Below are positions 54,375-64,000 of a stretch of DNA of 64,000 nucleotides, piece by piece (the stretch's first letter is position 1; each line of letters begins with the position of its first letter). The notes under the pieces were generated by a model that made no database searches, was not told where the DNA came from, and worked only from the letters and a program-made list of their open reading frames with translations. This stretch comes from Haliea sp. E1-2-M8 (GTDB taxonomy: Bacteria > Pseudomonadota > Gammaproteobacteria > Pseudomonadales > Halieaceae): positions 62,001-126,000 of the forward strand of contig NZ_JAUTDR010000001.1 of the NCBI RefSeq assembly GCF_030649675.1, written 5' to 3'. The translations under genes were made by a program, and so were the position numbers.

Positions 54375-54400
54375 GTAGGAGCGCAGTCCCTGCGCGATCC
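54375..54400. repeat. Short palindromic repeat, second copy
   Basis: GTAGGAGCGCAGTCCCTGCGCGATCC forms a GCGCA/TGCGC stem with a 5-base loop. It lies 10 bases from the 66-bp repeat, as the related hairpin does in recG, but its orientation relative to the 66-bp unit differs. Confidence 0.65.
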
Positions 54401-54422
54401 AACGCTGCTGCAGCCCCGGGTC

Positions 54423-54806
54423 TCAGAGGGCGAGGATGGCCTCGACCTCGATAGCGACACCCTTGGGCAGGCCGGCGACCTGGACGCAGGCTCGTGCCGG
54501 GAAGGGCGCTTGCAGGAATTCCGCCATGACTTCGTTGACGGCGGTGAAGTCGCCCATGTCAGTCAGGGAGATGTTGATCTTCACCGCGCTGTTCAGCGTA
54601 CCGCCGGCGGCTTCCGCCACCGCGGTCAGGTTGCTGAATACCTGCCGCGCCTGACCGCGGATATCCCCGGTGACCAGTTCCATGGTGCCCGGCACCAGCG
54701 GAATCTGGCCCGACAGCCACACCGTGTTGCCCACTTTGACGGCCTGGGAATAGGGTCCGATTGCCGCGGGGGCATCGGGGCTGGAGATAATGGCGCGGTT
54801 GGTCAT
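54423..54806 (-). CDS. ridA: RidA family reactive intermediate deaminase
   Basis: 127 residues; hydrolyses reactive enamines and imines formed by PLP enzymes. SSPDAPAAIGPYSQAVKVGNTV, with the signature GPYSQA, is at the N-terminus. The substrate-binding Arg is in FPARACVQVAGLPKGVAIEVE. The ATG overlaps the spoT stop, so it is co-transcribed with spoT, an arrangement common in gammaproteobacteria. Confidence 0.95.
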   Translation of the reverse strand: MTNRAIISSPDAPAAIGPYSQAVKVGNTVWLSGQIPLVPGTMELVTGDIRGQARQVFSNLTAVAEAAGGTLNSAVKINISLTDMGDFTAVNEVMAEFLQAPFPARACVQVAGLPKGVAIEVEAILAL

Positions 54807-56959
54807 TTGGCTGTTCCCTGTTTCGGGCGCCTCGCAGGCGCCTCATTCTTGAGTCGCGATACCCGGCGCACGGAGTTGATCGTGCGCAGGCGCTTCATGA
54901 TCCGGGCGAGGTGAATCCGGTTGTTGACCTGCATGGCCAGGTCGACGAAGGTGAATTGGTAGTCCTTGTCCTCGGTGGAGATTTTCTCGATGTTCACGCC
55001 CATGCTGTTGATCCGGGTGGCGAGCACCGCGATCATGCCGCGGCGGTTTTCCACCTCAATGCGCAGTTCGGTAAGGTATTCACCCTGTACCTGTTCATCC
55101 CAGCGCAGGGCCACCAGGCGCTCGCGATTCTCGCGCATTTCCGCCAGGTTCTTGCAGCGCTCGCGGTGCACGACCACGCCTTTTTCCGAACTCAGGTAGC
55201 CCTCGATCGGGTCGCCCGGAATCGGGTGGCAGCAGCGCGCATAGGTGACCATGAAGCCTTCTGTGCCGCGTATGGCCATCGGCTGTGGTTTTTGCTCGGC
55301 CGGTTCCAGCAGGCCGGCCGCCAGTTCGCCGAGGATCTGCTGGGCGGTAATTGGCGGCAGGCGGTTGCCGCGGGCGATGTCCTCCAGCAGATCGTCAAGT
55401 TCGGCGTACTCGTGCCGTTTCAGGTAGTCCTGCAACTGGCTGGCGGGGAGCTGTTCCACGCCGGTGTCGAAGGCCTGCAGGGCCTTGTCCAGCAGGCGCC
55501 GGCCCAGGGCGACCGAGTCTTCCCGGGTCTGGTGCTTGAGAAAGTGGCGGATGTTGGTCCGCGCCTTGGCGGTCACCGCGTAGTTGAACCAGGACGGGTT
55601 GGGACGTGCGCCGGGCGCGGTGAGAATCTCGACGGTCTGGCCGCTCTGCAGGGGCTCGGACAGGGGCGCGAGGCGCCGGTTGATGCGGCAGGCCACGCAG
55701 CTGTTGCCGACGTCCGTGTGCACCGCATAGGCGAAATCCACCGCCGTGGCGCCGCGCGGCAGCTCCAGGATCCGGCCCTTGGGCGTGAATACGTAAATCT
55801 CATCCGGAAACAGGTCAATCTTGACGCTTTCGATGAACTCCAGCGAGTTGCCCGCCCGCTGCTGCATCTCCAGCAATCCCTGTACCCACTCCCGGGCCCG
55901 GGCATGGCTGCCGTTGGCCGACTGGCCGTCGCTCTTGTAGAGCCAGTGGGCCGCGATACCGTTGTTCGCCATTTCCTCCATTTCCCGGGTGCGGATCTGG
56001 ATCTCGATGGGCACGCCATGCATTCCCATCAGCACCGTGTGCAGGGACTGGTAGCCATTGGCCTTGGGGATCGCAATATAGTCGCTGAACTCCCCGGGCA
56101 CGGGCTTGTACAGGCTGTGCACGGAACCCAGCACCCGGTAGCACGTGTCCACCGAGTCGACGATGATGCGGAAGGCATAGATGTCCATGATCTCGGCGAA
56201 GGATTTCTTCTTCGACTTCATCTTGCTGTAGATGCTGTAGAGGTGCTTCTCGCGGCCGATCACCTCCACGTCGTGCCCTTCGTGCTCGAGGGTGGACTCA
56301 ATCTGGTGGCGAATCTTGTCGACCAGCTCCTTGCGATTGCCGCTGCCGGCCCGCATCGCCGCGGCTATGCGGGTGGCGCGCATCGGGTACAGGGCGTTGA
56401 AGCCGAGATCCTCGAACTCGATACGCGCGGCGTTCATCCCCAGGCGCATGGCGATGGGAGCGTAGATTTCCAGGGTTTCGCGGGCAATGCGGCGGGCCTT
56501 GTCCTGGGGCAGGACTCCCAGGGTGCGCATGTTGTGCAGGCGGTCGGCCAGTTTCACCAGGATCACGCGGATGTCCCGGGCCATGGCCAGGGCCATTTTC
56601 TGGAAGTTCTCTGCCTGTTTTTCCGCCAGCGAGCTGAATTCCATCTGGGTCAGCTTGCTGACCCCGTCGACCAGTTCCGCCACCGCCGGCCCGAACTGGC
56701 CGCCGATGGAGTCCTTGTCGATGCCGGTGTCCTCGATGACGTCGTGCAGCATGGCCGCCATCAGGCTCTGGTGGTCCATGTGCATGTCGGCGAGGATGCC
56801 GGCGACGGCGAGGGGGTGCGTGACATAGGGCTCGCCGCTGCGACGGATCTGGCCGAAATGCGCCTGTTCGGCGAAATAGTAGGCGCGACGGACCTGCCGG
56901 GCCTGATCGGCGTTCAGATAACTGCGCAGGGTGGAATCAAGGGCATCGATGGTTTGCAT
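54803..56959 (-). CDS. spoT: Bifunctional (p)ppGpp synthetase/hydrolase
   Basis: 718 residues, against 702 in E. coli. It makes and degrades the stringent-response alarmone. Domains in order are the HD hydrolase (HFGQIRRSGEPYVTHPLAVA, HDVIEDTG), the synthetase (IYSKMKSKKKSFAEIMDIYAF, IAIPKANGYQSLHT), TGS (YVFTPKGRILELPRGATAVD), a conserved Cys helical region (YARCCHPIPGDPIEGY) and a C-terminal ACT domain. The intact HD motif shows hydrolase ability, so it is SpoT and not RelA. It follows rpoZ by 41 bases. Confidence 0.95.
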   Translation of the reverse strand: MQTIDALDSTLRSYLNADQARQVRRAYYFAEQAHFGQIRRSGEPYVTHPLAVAGILADMHMDHQSLMAAMLHDVIEDTGIDKDSIGGQFGPAVAELVDGVSKLTQMEFSSLAEKQAENFQKMALAMARDIRVILVKLADRLHNMRTLGVLPQDKARRIARETLEIYAPIAMRLGMNAARIEFEDLGFNALYPMRATRIAAAMRAGSGNRKELVDKIRHQIESTLEHEGHDVEVIGREKHLYSIYSKMKSKKKSFAEIMDIYAFRIIVDSVDTCYRVLGSVHSLYKPVPGEFSDYIAIPKANGYQSLHTVLMGMHGVPIEIQIRTREMEEMANNGIAAHWLYKSDGQSANGSHARAREWVQGLLEMQQRAGNSLEFIESVKIDLFPDEIYVFTPKGRILELPRGATAVDFAYAVHTDVGNSCVACRINRRLAPLSEPLQSGQTVEILTAPGARPNPSWFNYAVTAKARTNIRHFLKHQTREDSVALGRRLLDKALQAFDTGVEQLPASQLQDYLKRHEYAELDDLLEDIARGNRLPPITAQQILGELAAGLLEPAEQKPQPMAIRGTEGFMVTYARCCHPIPGDPIEGYLSSEKGVVVHRERCKNLAEMRENRERLVALRWDEQVQGEYLTELRIEVENRRGMIAVLATRINSMGVNIEKISTEDKDYQFTFVDLAMQVNNRIHLARIMKRLRTINSVRRVSRLKNEAPARRPKQGTAK

Positions 56960-57000
56960 GGCAGTAATATTAGCTGACTAGCAAGGATGCCCGGGAGACA

Positions 57001-57264
57001 TCAGAACGACTCGTGGGATGCCGCCATGACTTCGGCGAACTCGTCTTCCGCGTCCATTTCTTCTTCACGGGTGAGGATTGACGCCGTGACCAGGCCCTCG
57101 GCGATTTCGCGCAGGGCAATGACGGTGGGCTTGTCTGACTCTTCGTCCACCAGCGGATCCTTGCCGCCGGTCGCGATCTGACGGGCGCGCTTGCTGGCGA
57201 CCATGACCAGTTCAAAACGGTTATCAACGTTTTCCAGACAATCTTCAACGGTTACGCGTGCCAT
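57001..57264 (-). CDS. rpoZ: RNA polymerase omega subunit
   Basis: 87 residues, usual for the family. [21 protein letters not shown], split here as [10 protein letters not shown] and [15 protein letters not shown], and the segment [13 protein letters not shown] are diagnostic. It helps assemble RNA polymerase and links it to ppGpp, which fits its place before spoT. A TATACT box lies at 57301-57306 on the minus strand, about 37 bases upstream of the start. Confidence 0.96.
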   Translation of the reverse strand: MARVTVEDCLENVDNRFELVMVASKRARQIATGGKDPLVDEESDKPTVIALREIAEGLVTASILTREEEMDAEDEFAEVMAASHESF

Positions 57265-57375
57265 CTGTGTATCAGTCCTGTGGAGGTGAACGAACCGGTA
57301 AGTATACCTGTATTGGCCTGAATAAGGTACAGCACCGAAGGGTCGCCGGGCGATGTGAATAATGCCGCACCGGAG

Positions 57376-58955
<1,580 letters not shown>

Positions 58956-59097
58956 GGGGACGCCTCACTGGTGAAGGGAAGCGTCCAGTCTAGCAGCTTG
59001 CACAGCCGGCTCACAGCGCGGGGACAGCGCCGTGCCTGCAGCTTGCGCGCGGCTCGCGTATACTGTCGCGCTGCCAATCCCAACGGAGTTCCAACCC

Positions 59098-59817
59098 ATG
59101 CAAAGACCCAGTGGCCGCGCGCCCGCCGACCTGCGAAACGTTACCATGACGCGGGACTACACCTGCCACGCCGAGGGCTCCGTGCTGGTTGAATTCGGAG
59201 CCACCAAAGTGATTTGCACGGCTTCGGTGGATGCCGGTGTGCCTCGTTTCCTGCGCGGTACCGGCAGCGGCTGGGTGACCGCCGAGTACGGCATGCTGCC
59301 GCGTTCTACCGGTTCGCGCATGGACCGCGAGGCCAGCCGCGGCAAGCAGGGCGGGCGGACGCTGGAAATCCAGCGCCTCATCGGCCGCTCCCTGCGCTCC
59401 GCCGTGGACCTGAAAAAGCTGGGCGAATACACCATTACCGTGGACTGTGACGTCATCCAGGCCGACGGCGGCACCCGCACCGCGGCCATCACCGGCGCCT
59501 GCGTGGCCCTGGTCGATGCCCTCAACCACCTGCAGCGCAAGAAACTGATCACCACCGACCCGCTATTGCAGATGGTTGCCTCAGTCTCGGCAGGTATATT
59601 CCAGGGCGTGCCAGTACTCGACCTGGACTACCGCGAAGACTCCAAGGCTGACACCGACATGAACGTGGTCATGGGCGAAGACGGCGGCTTCATCGAAATC
59701 CAGGGCACCGCCGAAGGCAAACCCTTCCACCGCGCCGAAATGGATGCAATGCTCAATCTGGCGGAATCAGGCATCCGCCACCTGTTCGCCCTGCAGAAGC
59801 AGGCCCTGGCAGGCTAA
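59098..59817 (+). CDS. rph: Ribonuclease PH
   Basis: 239 residues, matching the 238 of E. coli. It trims tRNA 3' ends with phosphate. [20 protein letters not shown] at the start, the phosphate-site [20 protein letters not shown] in the middle, and [18 protein letters not shown] are diagnostic. The upstream extension of the frame is not conserved. A TATACT box at 59059-59064 is a possible -10. Its stop overlaps that of the convergent crc gene by four bases. Confidence 0.97.
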   Translation: MQRPSGRAPADLRNVTMTRDYTCHAEGSVLVEFGATKVICTASVDAGVPRFLRGTGSGWVTAEYGMLPRSTGSRMDREASRGKQGGRTLEIQRLIGRSLRSAVDLKKLGEYTITVDCDVIQADGGTRTAAITGACVALVDALNHLQRKKLITTDPLLQMVASVSAGIFQGVPVLDLDYREDSKADTDMNVVMGEDGGFIEIQGTAEGKPFHRAEMDAMLNLAESGIRHLFALQKQALAG

Positions 59818-60578
59818 ACTTCGATATCGTAATCCATGATTACCGGCGCGTGACTGGAAAACACCCGCGCCTTGTAAATCGCCCCATAATCCACAGCGTA
59901 CTTCAGCCCCTTCGACACAACCTGGAAATCAGTGCGCCAGCCATTGCTGCCGGGCTCACCGTCGGGCCACCAGCTGAACTCATCGCTGTCGGAGTTGATC
60001 TCGCGGAAGGCGTCCACATAGCCTGACTCCACCAGCTCATCCATCCACTGCCGCTCTTCAGCGAGAAAGCCGGGGGTGGTGCTGTTGCGCTCGGTGTCCT
60101 GCACATCGGCCGCGGTGTGGGCGATATGCCAGTTGCCGCAGATGATGAACTCCCGGCGCTTGTTGCGGACTTTTTGCAGGTGGTGCTGCAGCAGGCCGTA
60201 GAACTCCGTCTTGCGCCGCAGCTGTTCCGCATTGCCGGGTTCCGCGTAGGGCGCCAGCAGGCAGCCGACGCTGAGGTTTTCGTAGTCCGCCTGGATATAG
60301 CGGCCTTCCATGTCAAAGTCCGAGAAGCCCAGCCCGGTCATGATGGCCTTGGGCAGCTTCCGGCAGTAGATGGCCACGCCATCGGACTTGCCGTCCATGT
60401 GGTCGAAGAAATAGGCGTTGTATTCCGGCGGGAAGTAGAGATCGTCCCGCAAATCATATTCTGTGCAGCGCAGATCCTGGATGCAGACAAAGTCGGCATC
60501 CTGCTCGCTCAGCCAGTCATAGAAACCATTGCCCGCGGCGTGCTGGATGCCGTCGGCACTGAAACTGATGATCCTCAT
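59814..60578 (-). CDS. crc: Crc-like catabolite repression control protein (degenerate ExoIII fold)
   Basis: 254 residues of the exonuclease III fold, but key residues have changed. The N-terminal N-x-N-G is SADG; the metal-binding Glu of LQETK is Asp (IQDLR); the catalytic GDxN is GNWH; and SDHAPV is SSHAPV. Only the Asp in GWRTD and the final His remain. [33 protein letters not shown] and [15 protein letters not shown] resemble Pseudomonas Crc, and the rph-crc-pyrE order is the same as in Pseudomonas. Crc works with Hfq to repress translation of catabolic mRNAs. Nuclease activity is unlikely. The ATG at 60578 is chosen by homology; the longer frame covers pyrE. Confidence 0.85.
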   Translation of the reverse strand: MRIISFSADGIQHAAGNGFYDWLSEQDADFVCIQDLRCTEYDLRDDLYFPPEYNAYFFDHMDGKSDGVAIYCRKLPKAIMTGLGFSDFDMEGRYIQADYENLSVGCLLAPYAEPGNAEQLRRKTEFYGLLQHHLQKVRNKRREFIICGNWHIAHTAADVQDTERNSTTPGFLAEERQWMDELVESGYVDAFREINSDSDEFSWWPDGEPGSNGWRTDFQVVSKGLKYAVDYGAIYKARVFSSHAPVIMDYDIEV

Positions 60579-60740
60579 GCGTGGCCCCTTGCAGAGAGAG
60601 CGTGTATCATGGTTTTTGTTGGATTTAGCGCAACCTGTTTGCGGTGCGCGGTTACAGGCGCCCATGATAACGGCGCCGACAGGAAAGCATAACCCCAATC
60701 CCCCGATTTCGCAGCTTTTTACCCTGCACCGGATTAGCGC

Positions 60741-61385
60741 ATGAATGTATACCAGCAGGAGTTCATTGAACTGGCCCGTCGCTACGAGGTGCTTAGATTC
60801 GGTGAATTTACCCTGAAATCCGGGCGCATCAGCCCCTACTTTTTCAACGCCGGTGGCTTTGCCAGTGGCGCCGCACTGGCCTCCCTGGGGCGCTGCTACG
60901 CCCAGCGTATTGTTGCTGCCGGGTTGCAATTCGATGTGCTCCTGGGCCCGGCCTACAAGGGTATTCCACTGGCTGCGGCGACCGCGATAGCGCTGGCGGA
61001 CCAGTACGGGCGCGATGTTCCGTTCGCCTACAATCGCAAGGAAGCGAAGACCCATGGCGAGGGTGGGGTGCTGGTGGGGGCGCCCCTGCGCGGGCGGGTG
61101 CTGGTTATCGACGATGTGATAACCGCGGGCACCGCTGTCCTCGAGGTCATCGCGATGATCCAGGCGGCTGGCGCCAGCCTGGCCGGTGTCGCTATTGGCC
61201 TGAACCGGCAGGAACGCGGCGCCGGGGAACTATCCGCAATCCAGGAAATCGAACTGGAGCACGGTATTCCAGTGCTCAGCATCATAGATATGAACCACAT
61301 CATTGCCTACCTCGAGGCTGCCGGTGACGACCACGCAGACGTGCTTGCAGCCATGCGCAGCTACCGTCAACGCTACGGAGTGTGA
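60741..61385 (+). CDS. pyrE: Orotate phosphoribosyltransferase
   Basis: 214 residues (E. coli 213). It converts orotate and PRPP to OMP in pyrimidine synthesis. [16 protein letters not shown] and [18 protein letters not shown] are family signatures. The PRPP loop is [14 protein letters not shown]. It is divergent from crc across a 162-base gap that contains no gene and probably both promoters. The next gene begins 37 bases after its stop. Confidence 0.97.
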   Translation: MNVYQQEFIELARRYEVLRFGEFTLKSGRISPYFFNAGGFASGAALASLGRCYAQRIVAAGLQFDVLLGPAYKGIPLAAATAIALADQYGRDVPFAYNRKEAKTHGEGGVLVGAPLRGRVLVIDDVITAGTAVLEVIAMIQAAGASLAGVAIGLNRQERGAGELSAIQEIELEHGIPVLSIIDMNHIIAYLEAAGDDHADVLAAMRSYRQRYGV

Positions 61386-61422
61386 CTTGTTTGCCCGAAG
61401 TGCAGGTTCTATATTGGGTCCG

Positions 61423-62088
61423 ATGACCGAAGTACGCCCGCTGCTGCTGTCCTGTTTGCTGCTTTTGCTGGCAGCAGTTGCCTCGCTTGCGCACGCCCAG
61501 GGCAAGGAGTTCTACCGCTATCGCAATGCGGAGGGCAACGTGGTAGTTGACCACCGGGTGCCTCCCGAATATGTCGCCGGCGGCTACGAGGTCCTCAGCG
61601 ACCGCGGTGTGGTGCTGCGTGTGGTGCCGCGAACGCCTTCGGAGGAAGAGCGCGCCGACGCCAGCGCGCAACAGCGACTGGATGCGGCCGCGCGGGCAGA
61701 AGAAGAGCGCCTGCGGGAGTGGGACCAGACCCTGCTGCTGCGCTATAGCTCGGTGGCGGACATCGAAGCTGCCCGCGACCGATCTTTGCGCGACCTGCGC
61801 GTGCGCCTGACAATTCTCAACAACAATCGCCACGGTCTCCGGGCACAGATTGAGAGCCACCAGGCCCAGGCCGCGGATCTGGAGCGCCGTGGCCGGGAGG
61901 TGGATGAAACGCTGCCCAAAACCATCGCCACTTTGCAGCGGGAAATTGCCGTCATTGAGCGCCAGATTGCCGAGCACGAGTGCGAGGCGGCAGAGGTAGA
62001 GAAGAGTTTCGCCGAGGATATTCAGCGGTTTTCACAATTGGAAGAGATCGTCCAGCTGCGTCGCGCCGCCGCCCGTCAGGATGATTAG
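61423..62088 (+). CDS. Exported coiled-coil protein with N-terminal DUF4124-like domain
   Basis: 221 residues. The signal peptide runs to about residue 26 (LLLSCLLLLLAAVASLAHAQ). Residues about 27-65 (FYRYRNAEGNVVVDHRVPP) look like a small DUF4124-type domain, and the rest is a long charged coiled coil (for example TLQREIAVIERQIAEHECEA). It is periplasmic, of unknown function. A similar hypothetical gene follows pyrE in Pseudomonas. The ATG was chosen for the signal peptide; the ribosome binding site is weak. The stop is inside a 14-bp repeat array. Confidence 0.8.
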   Translation: MTEVRPLLLSCLLLLLAAVASLAHAQGKEFYRYRNAEGNVVVDHRVPPEYVAGGYEVLSDRGVVLRVVPRTPSEEERADASAQQRLDAAARAEEERLREWDQTLLLRYSSVADIEAARDRSLRDLRVRLTILNNNRHGLRAQIESHQAQAADLERRGREVDETLPKTIATLQREIAVIERQIAEHECEAAEVEKSFAEDIQRFSQLEEIVQLRRAAARQDD

Positions 62089-62142
62089 GTGCGGCCGGCC
62101 AGGTGGGGCCGCCCAGGTGCGGCCGGCCAGGTGGGGCCGCCC
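62087..62142. repeat. 14/28-bp GC-rich tandem repeat between convergent genes
   Basis: Two copies of a 28-base unit, itself two related 14-mers (AGGTGCGGCCGGCC and AGGTGGGGCCGCCC), with a partial third. It lies between the DUF4124-like gene and slmA and can form GC-rich hairpins that might end transcription from both sides. Confidence 0.9.
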
Positions 62143-62154
62143 AGGTAGCGCCGT

Positions 62155-62784
62155 TTAGGCCTGCCCTGCCACCTGGGTCGTCGCAGTCTGGCGAAAAAAA
62201 CCGGCCATCAACAGTTCCCACTGGTCCTGCCAGTTCGCCGTTGGCGAGCGGGTGAAGCCGCTGCGCACGAATTGGGCAATACGCCCCTCAGCGGTCGCCA
62301 TCAGCAGATTGGCCGCCGCTCCCAGGGGAATCACCGGCCGCACACCCTCCCGCATTTCCGCTTCCCTGAGCACCTGTTTCAGTTGGGTTTCGTAGCGGTC
62401 AAAGAGCTGTGCCACCCGCTGATGCAGGCGCTCGGTTTCACCCGTCAGGGCGTCACCGGTAAGGATGCGGGTTATACCCGGATTGCGTTCGGTGAAGGCC
62501 AGCAGCAACAACAGCATTTTTTCACAGCGCGCGGCCGCGCCAGATTCTTCGTTGAGGATGATGCTGATGCGGGAGAAGAGGGTGTCCTCGATGAATTCGA
62601 TCAGGCCCTCGAACATTTTGCCCTTGCTGGGGAAGTGGCGATAGAGCGCTGCTTCCGAGACCCCTACCTGGCGTGCCAGACCTGCGGTAGTGATGCGCGT
62701 GCCGGGGCTGGCTTCCAGCATCTGGGCGAGTGCTTCCAGAATCTGCTGGCGGCGTTGGGATTTTTTCGGCGGCATGTCGCTCAC
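62155..62784 (-). CDS. slmA: Nucleoid occlusion factor SlmA (TetR family)
   Basis: 209 residues from the GTG; the ATG three codons later is also possible. It binds DNA sites on the chromosome and blocks FtsZ ring formation over the nucleoid. The helix-turn-helix [20 protein letters not shown] and the following [19 protein letters not shown] match SlmA nearly exactly. [17 protein letters not shown] and [11 protein letters not shown] close the C-terminal domain. It is near pyrE, as in many gammaproteobacteria. Confidence 0.94.
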   Translation of the reverse strand: MSDMPPKKSQRRQQILEALAQMLEASPGTRITTAGLARQVGVSEAALYRHFPSKGKMFEGLIEFIEDTLFSRISIILNEESGAAARCEKMLLLLLAFTERNPGITRILTGDALTGETERLHQRVAQLFDRYETQLKQVLREAEMREGVRPVIPLGAAANLLMATAEGRIAQFVRSGFTRSPTANWQDQWELLMAGFFRQTATTQVAGQA

Positions 62785-62869
62785 GGTCAGCGGAGAGTGT
62801 GATTATGCTAGCGACTCGCCGTCGGTCCTGCAATAAGCCTCGGGCCGATAGCGGGGCTTTTTCCCCGAG

Positions 62870-64000
<1,131 letters not shown>

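Noticed and set aside
54911-56977. A 688-codon plus-strand open frame opposite spoT
   Set aside because: Antisense shadow of spoT, with no recognisable domain; spoT has all expected motifs.
59814-60578. Active exodeoxyribonuclease III
   Set aside because: The metal-binding and catalytic residues are replaced, and the gene context matches Crc.

Overview
The window is about 62% GC by eye, densely coded on both strands, and carries no tRNA, rRNA, phage or IS gene that I can recognise. Housekeeping order is that of a gammaproteobacterium close to Pseudomonas and Cellvibrionales: atpDC-glmU-glmS; yicC-gmk-rpoZ-spoT-ridA; rph-crc-pyrE; slmA; argB-algC. A TonB receptor, TRAP and SSS transporters, a soluble NAD-linked formate dehydrogenase and a Baeyer-Villiger-type monooxygenase suggest a marine heterotroph such as a member of Halieaceae (OM60/NOR5). 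That family assignment is inference from gene order and gene types.

Layout. (1) 1-5028: end of the ATP synthase operon, then glmU and glmS. (2) 5083-27179: an accessory catabolic island. It holds a cupin, a spermidine-dehydrogenase-like flavoprotein, a TPR-sulfotransferase, a TonB-dependent receptor, a glutamine-synthetase-like gamma-glutamylamide ligase, four CrtI/PYROXD2-like FAD oxidoreductases, an SSS and an MFS transporter, a PuuB-like oxidase, an AraC regulator fused to a SnoaL-like domain, a lone GcvT-like protein and a SAM methyltransferase. Two operons (13407-19680 plus, 26266-19696 minus) converge. (3) 27278-33971: fdsGBA-fdhD formate dehydrogenase and OxyR. (4) 34026-43823: small secreted protein, SPOR protein, uvrD, a TRAP system, YciA-type thioesterase, yaaA and the monooxygenase. 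(5) 43841-54318: ubiC-ubiA with a GNAT-like gene, a BKACE-type enzyme, exported SurE, a rubredoxin-reductase fusion, recG and an epimerase-like gene. (6) 54423-64000: the spoT, rph-crc-pyrE, slmA and argB-algC blocks.

How it may work together. The island contains outer- and inner-membrane uptake, a gamma-glutamylation ligase, a PuuB-like oxidase, several flavin oxidoreductases and a folate-type C1 acceptor. This fits oxidative breakdown of an imported amine, possibly a polyamine or an N-methylated one. Formate dehydrogenase next door could burn the C1 units. The substrate is unknown. A near-identical 20-bp element lies in two divergent promoter regions of the island, 7.8 kb apart, and suggests one regulon, possibly under the AraC protein.

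Other striking features: a palindromic repeat inserted in frame in recG with a 64/66-identical copy at the end of the neighbouring gene; short tandem repeats with 14-15-bp period at several gene ends; and an ExoIII-family protein beside pyrE that has lost catalytic residues and is best read as Crc.
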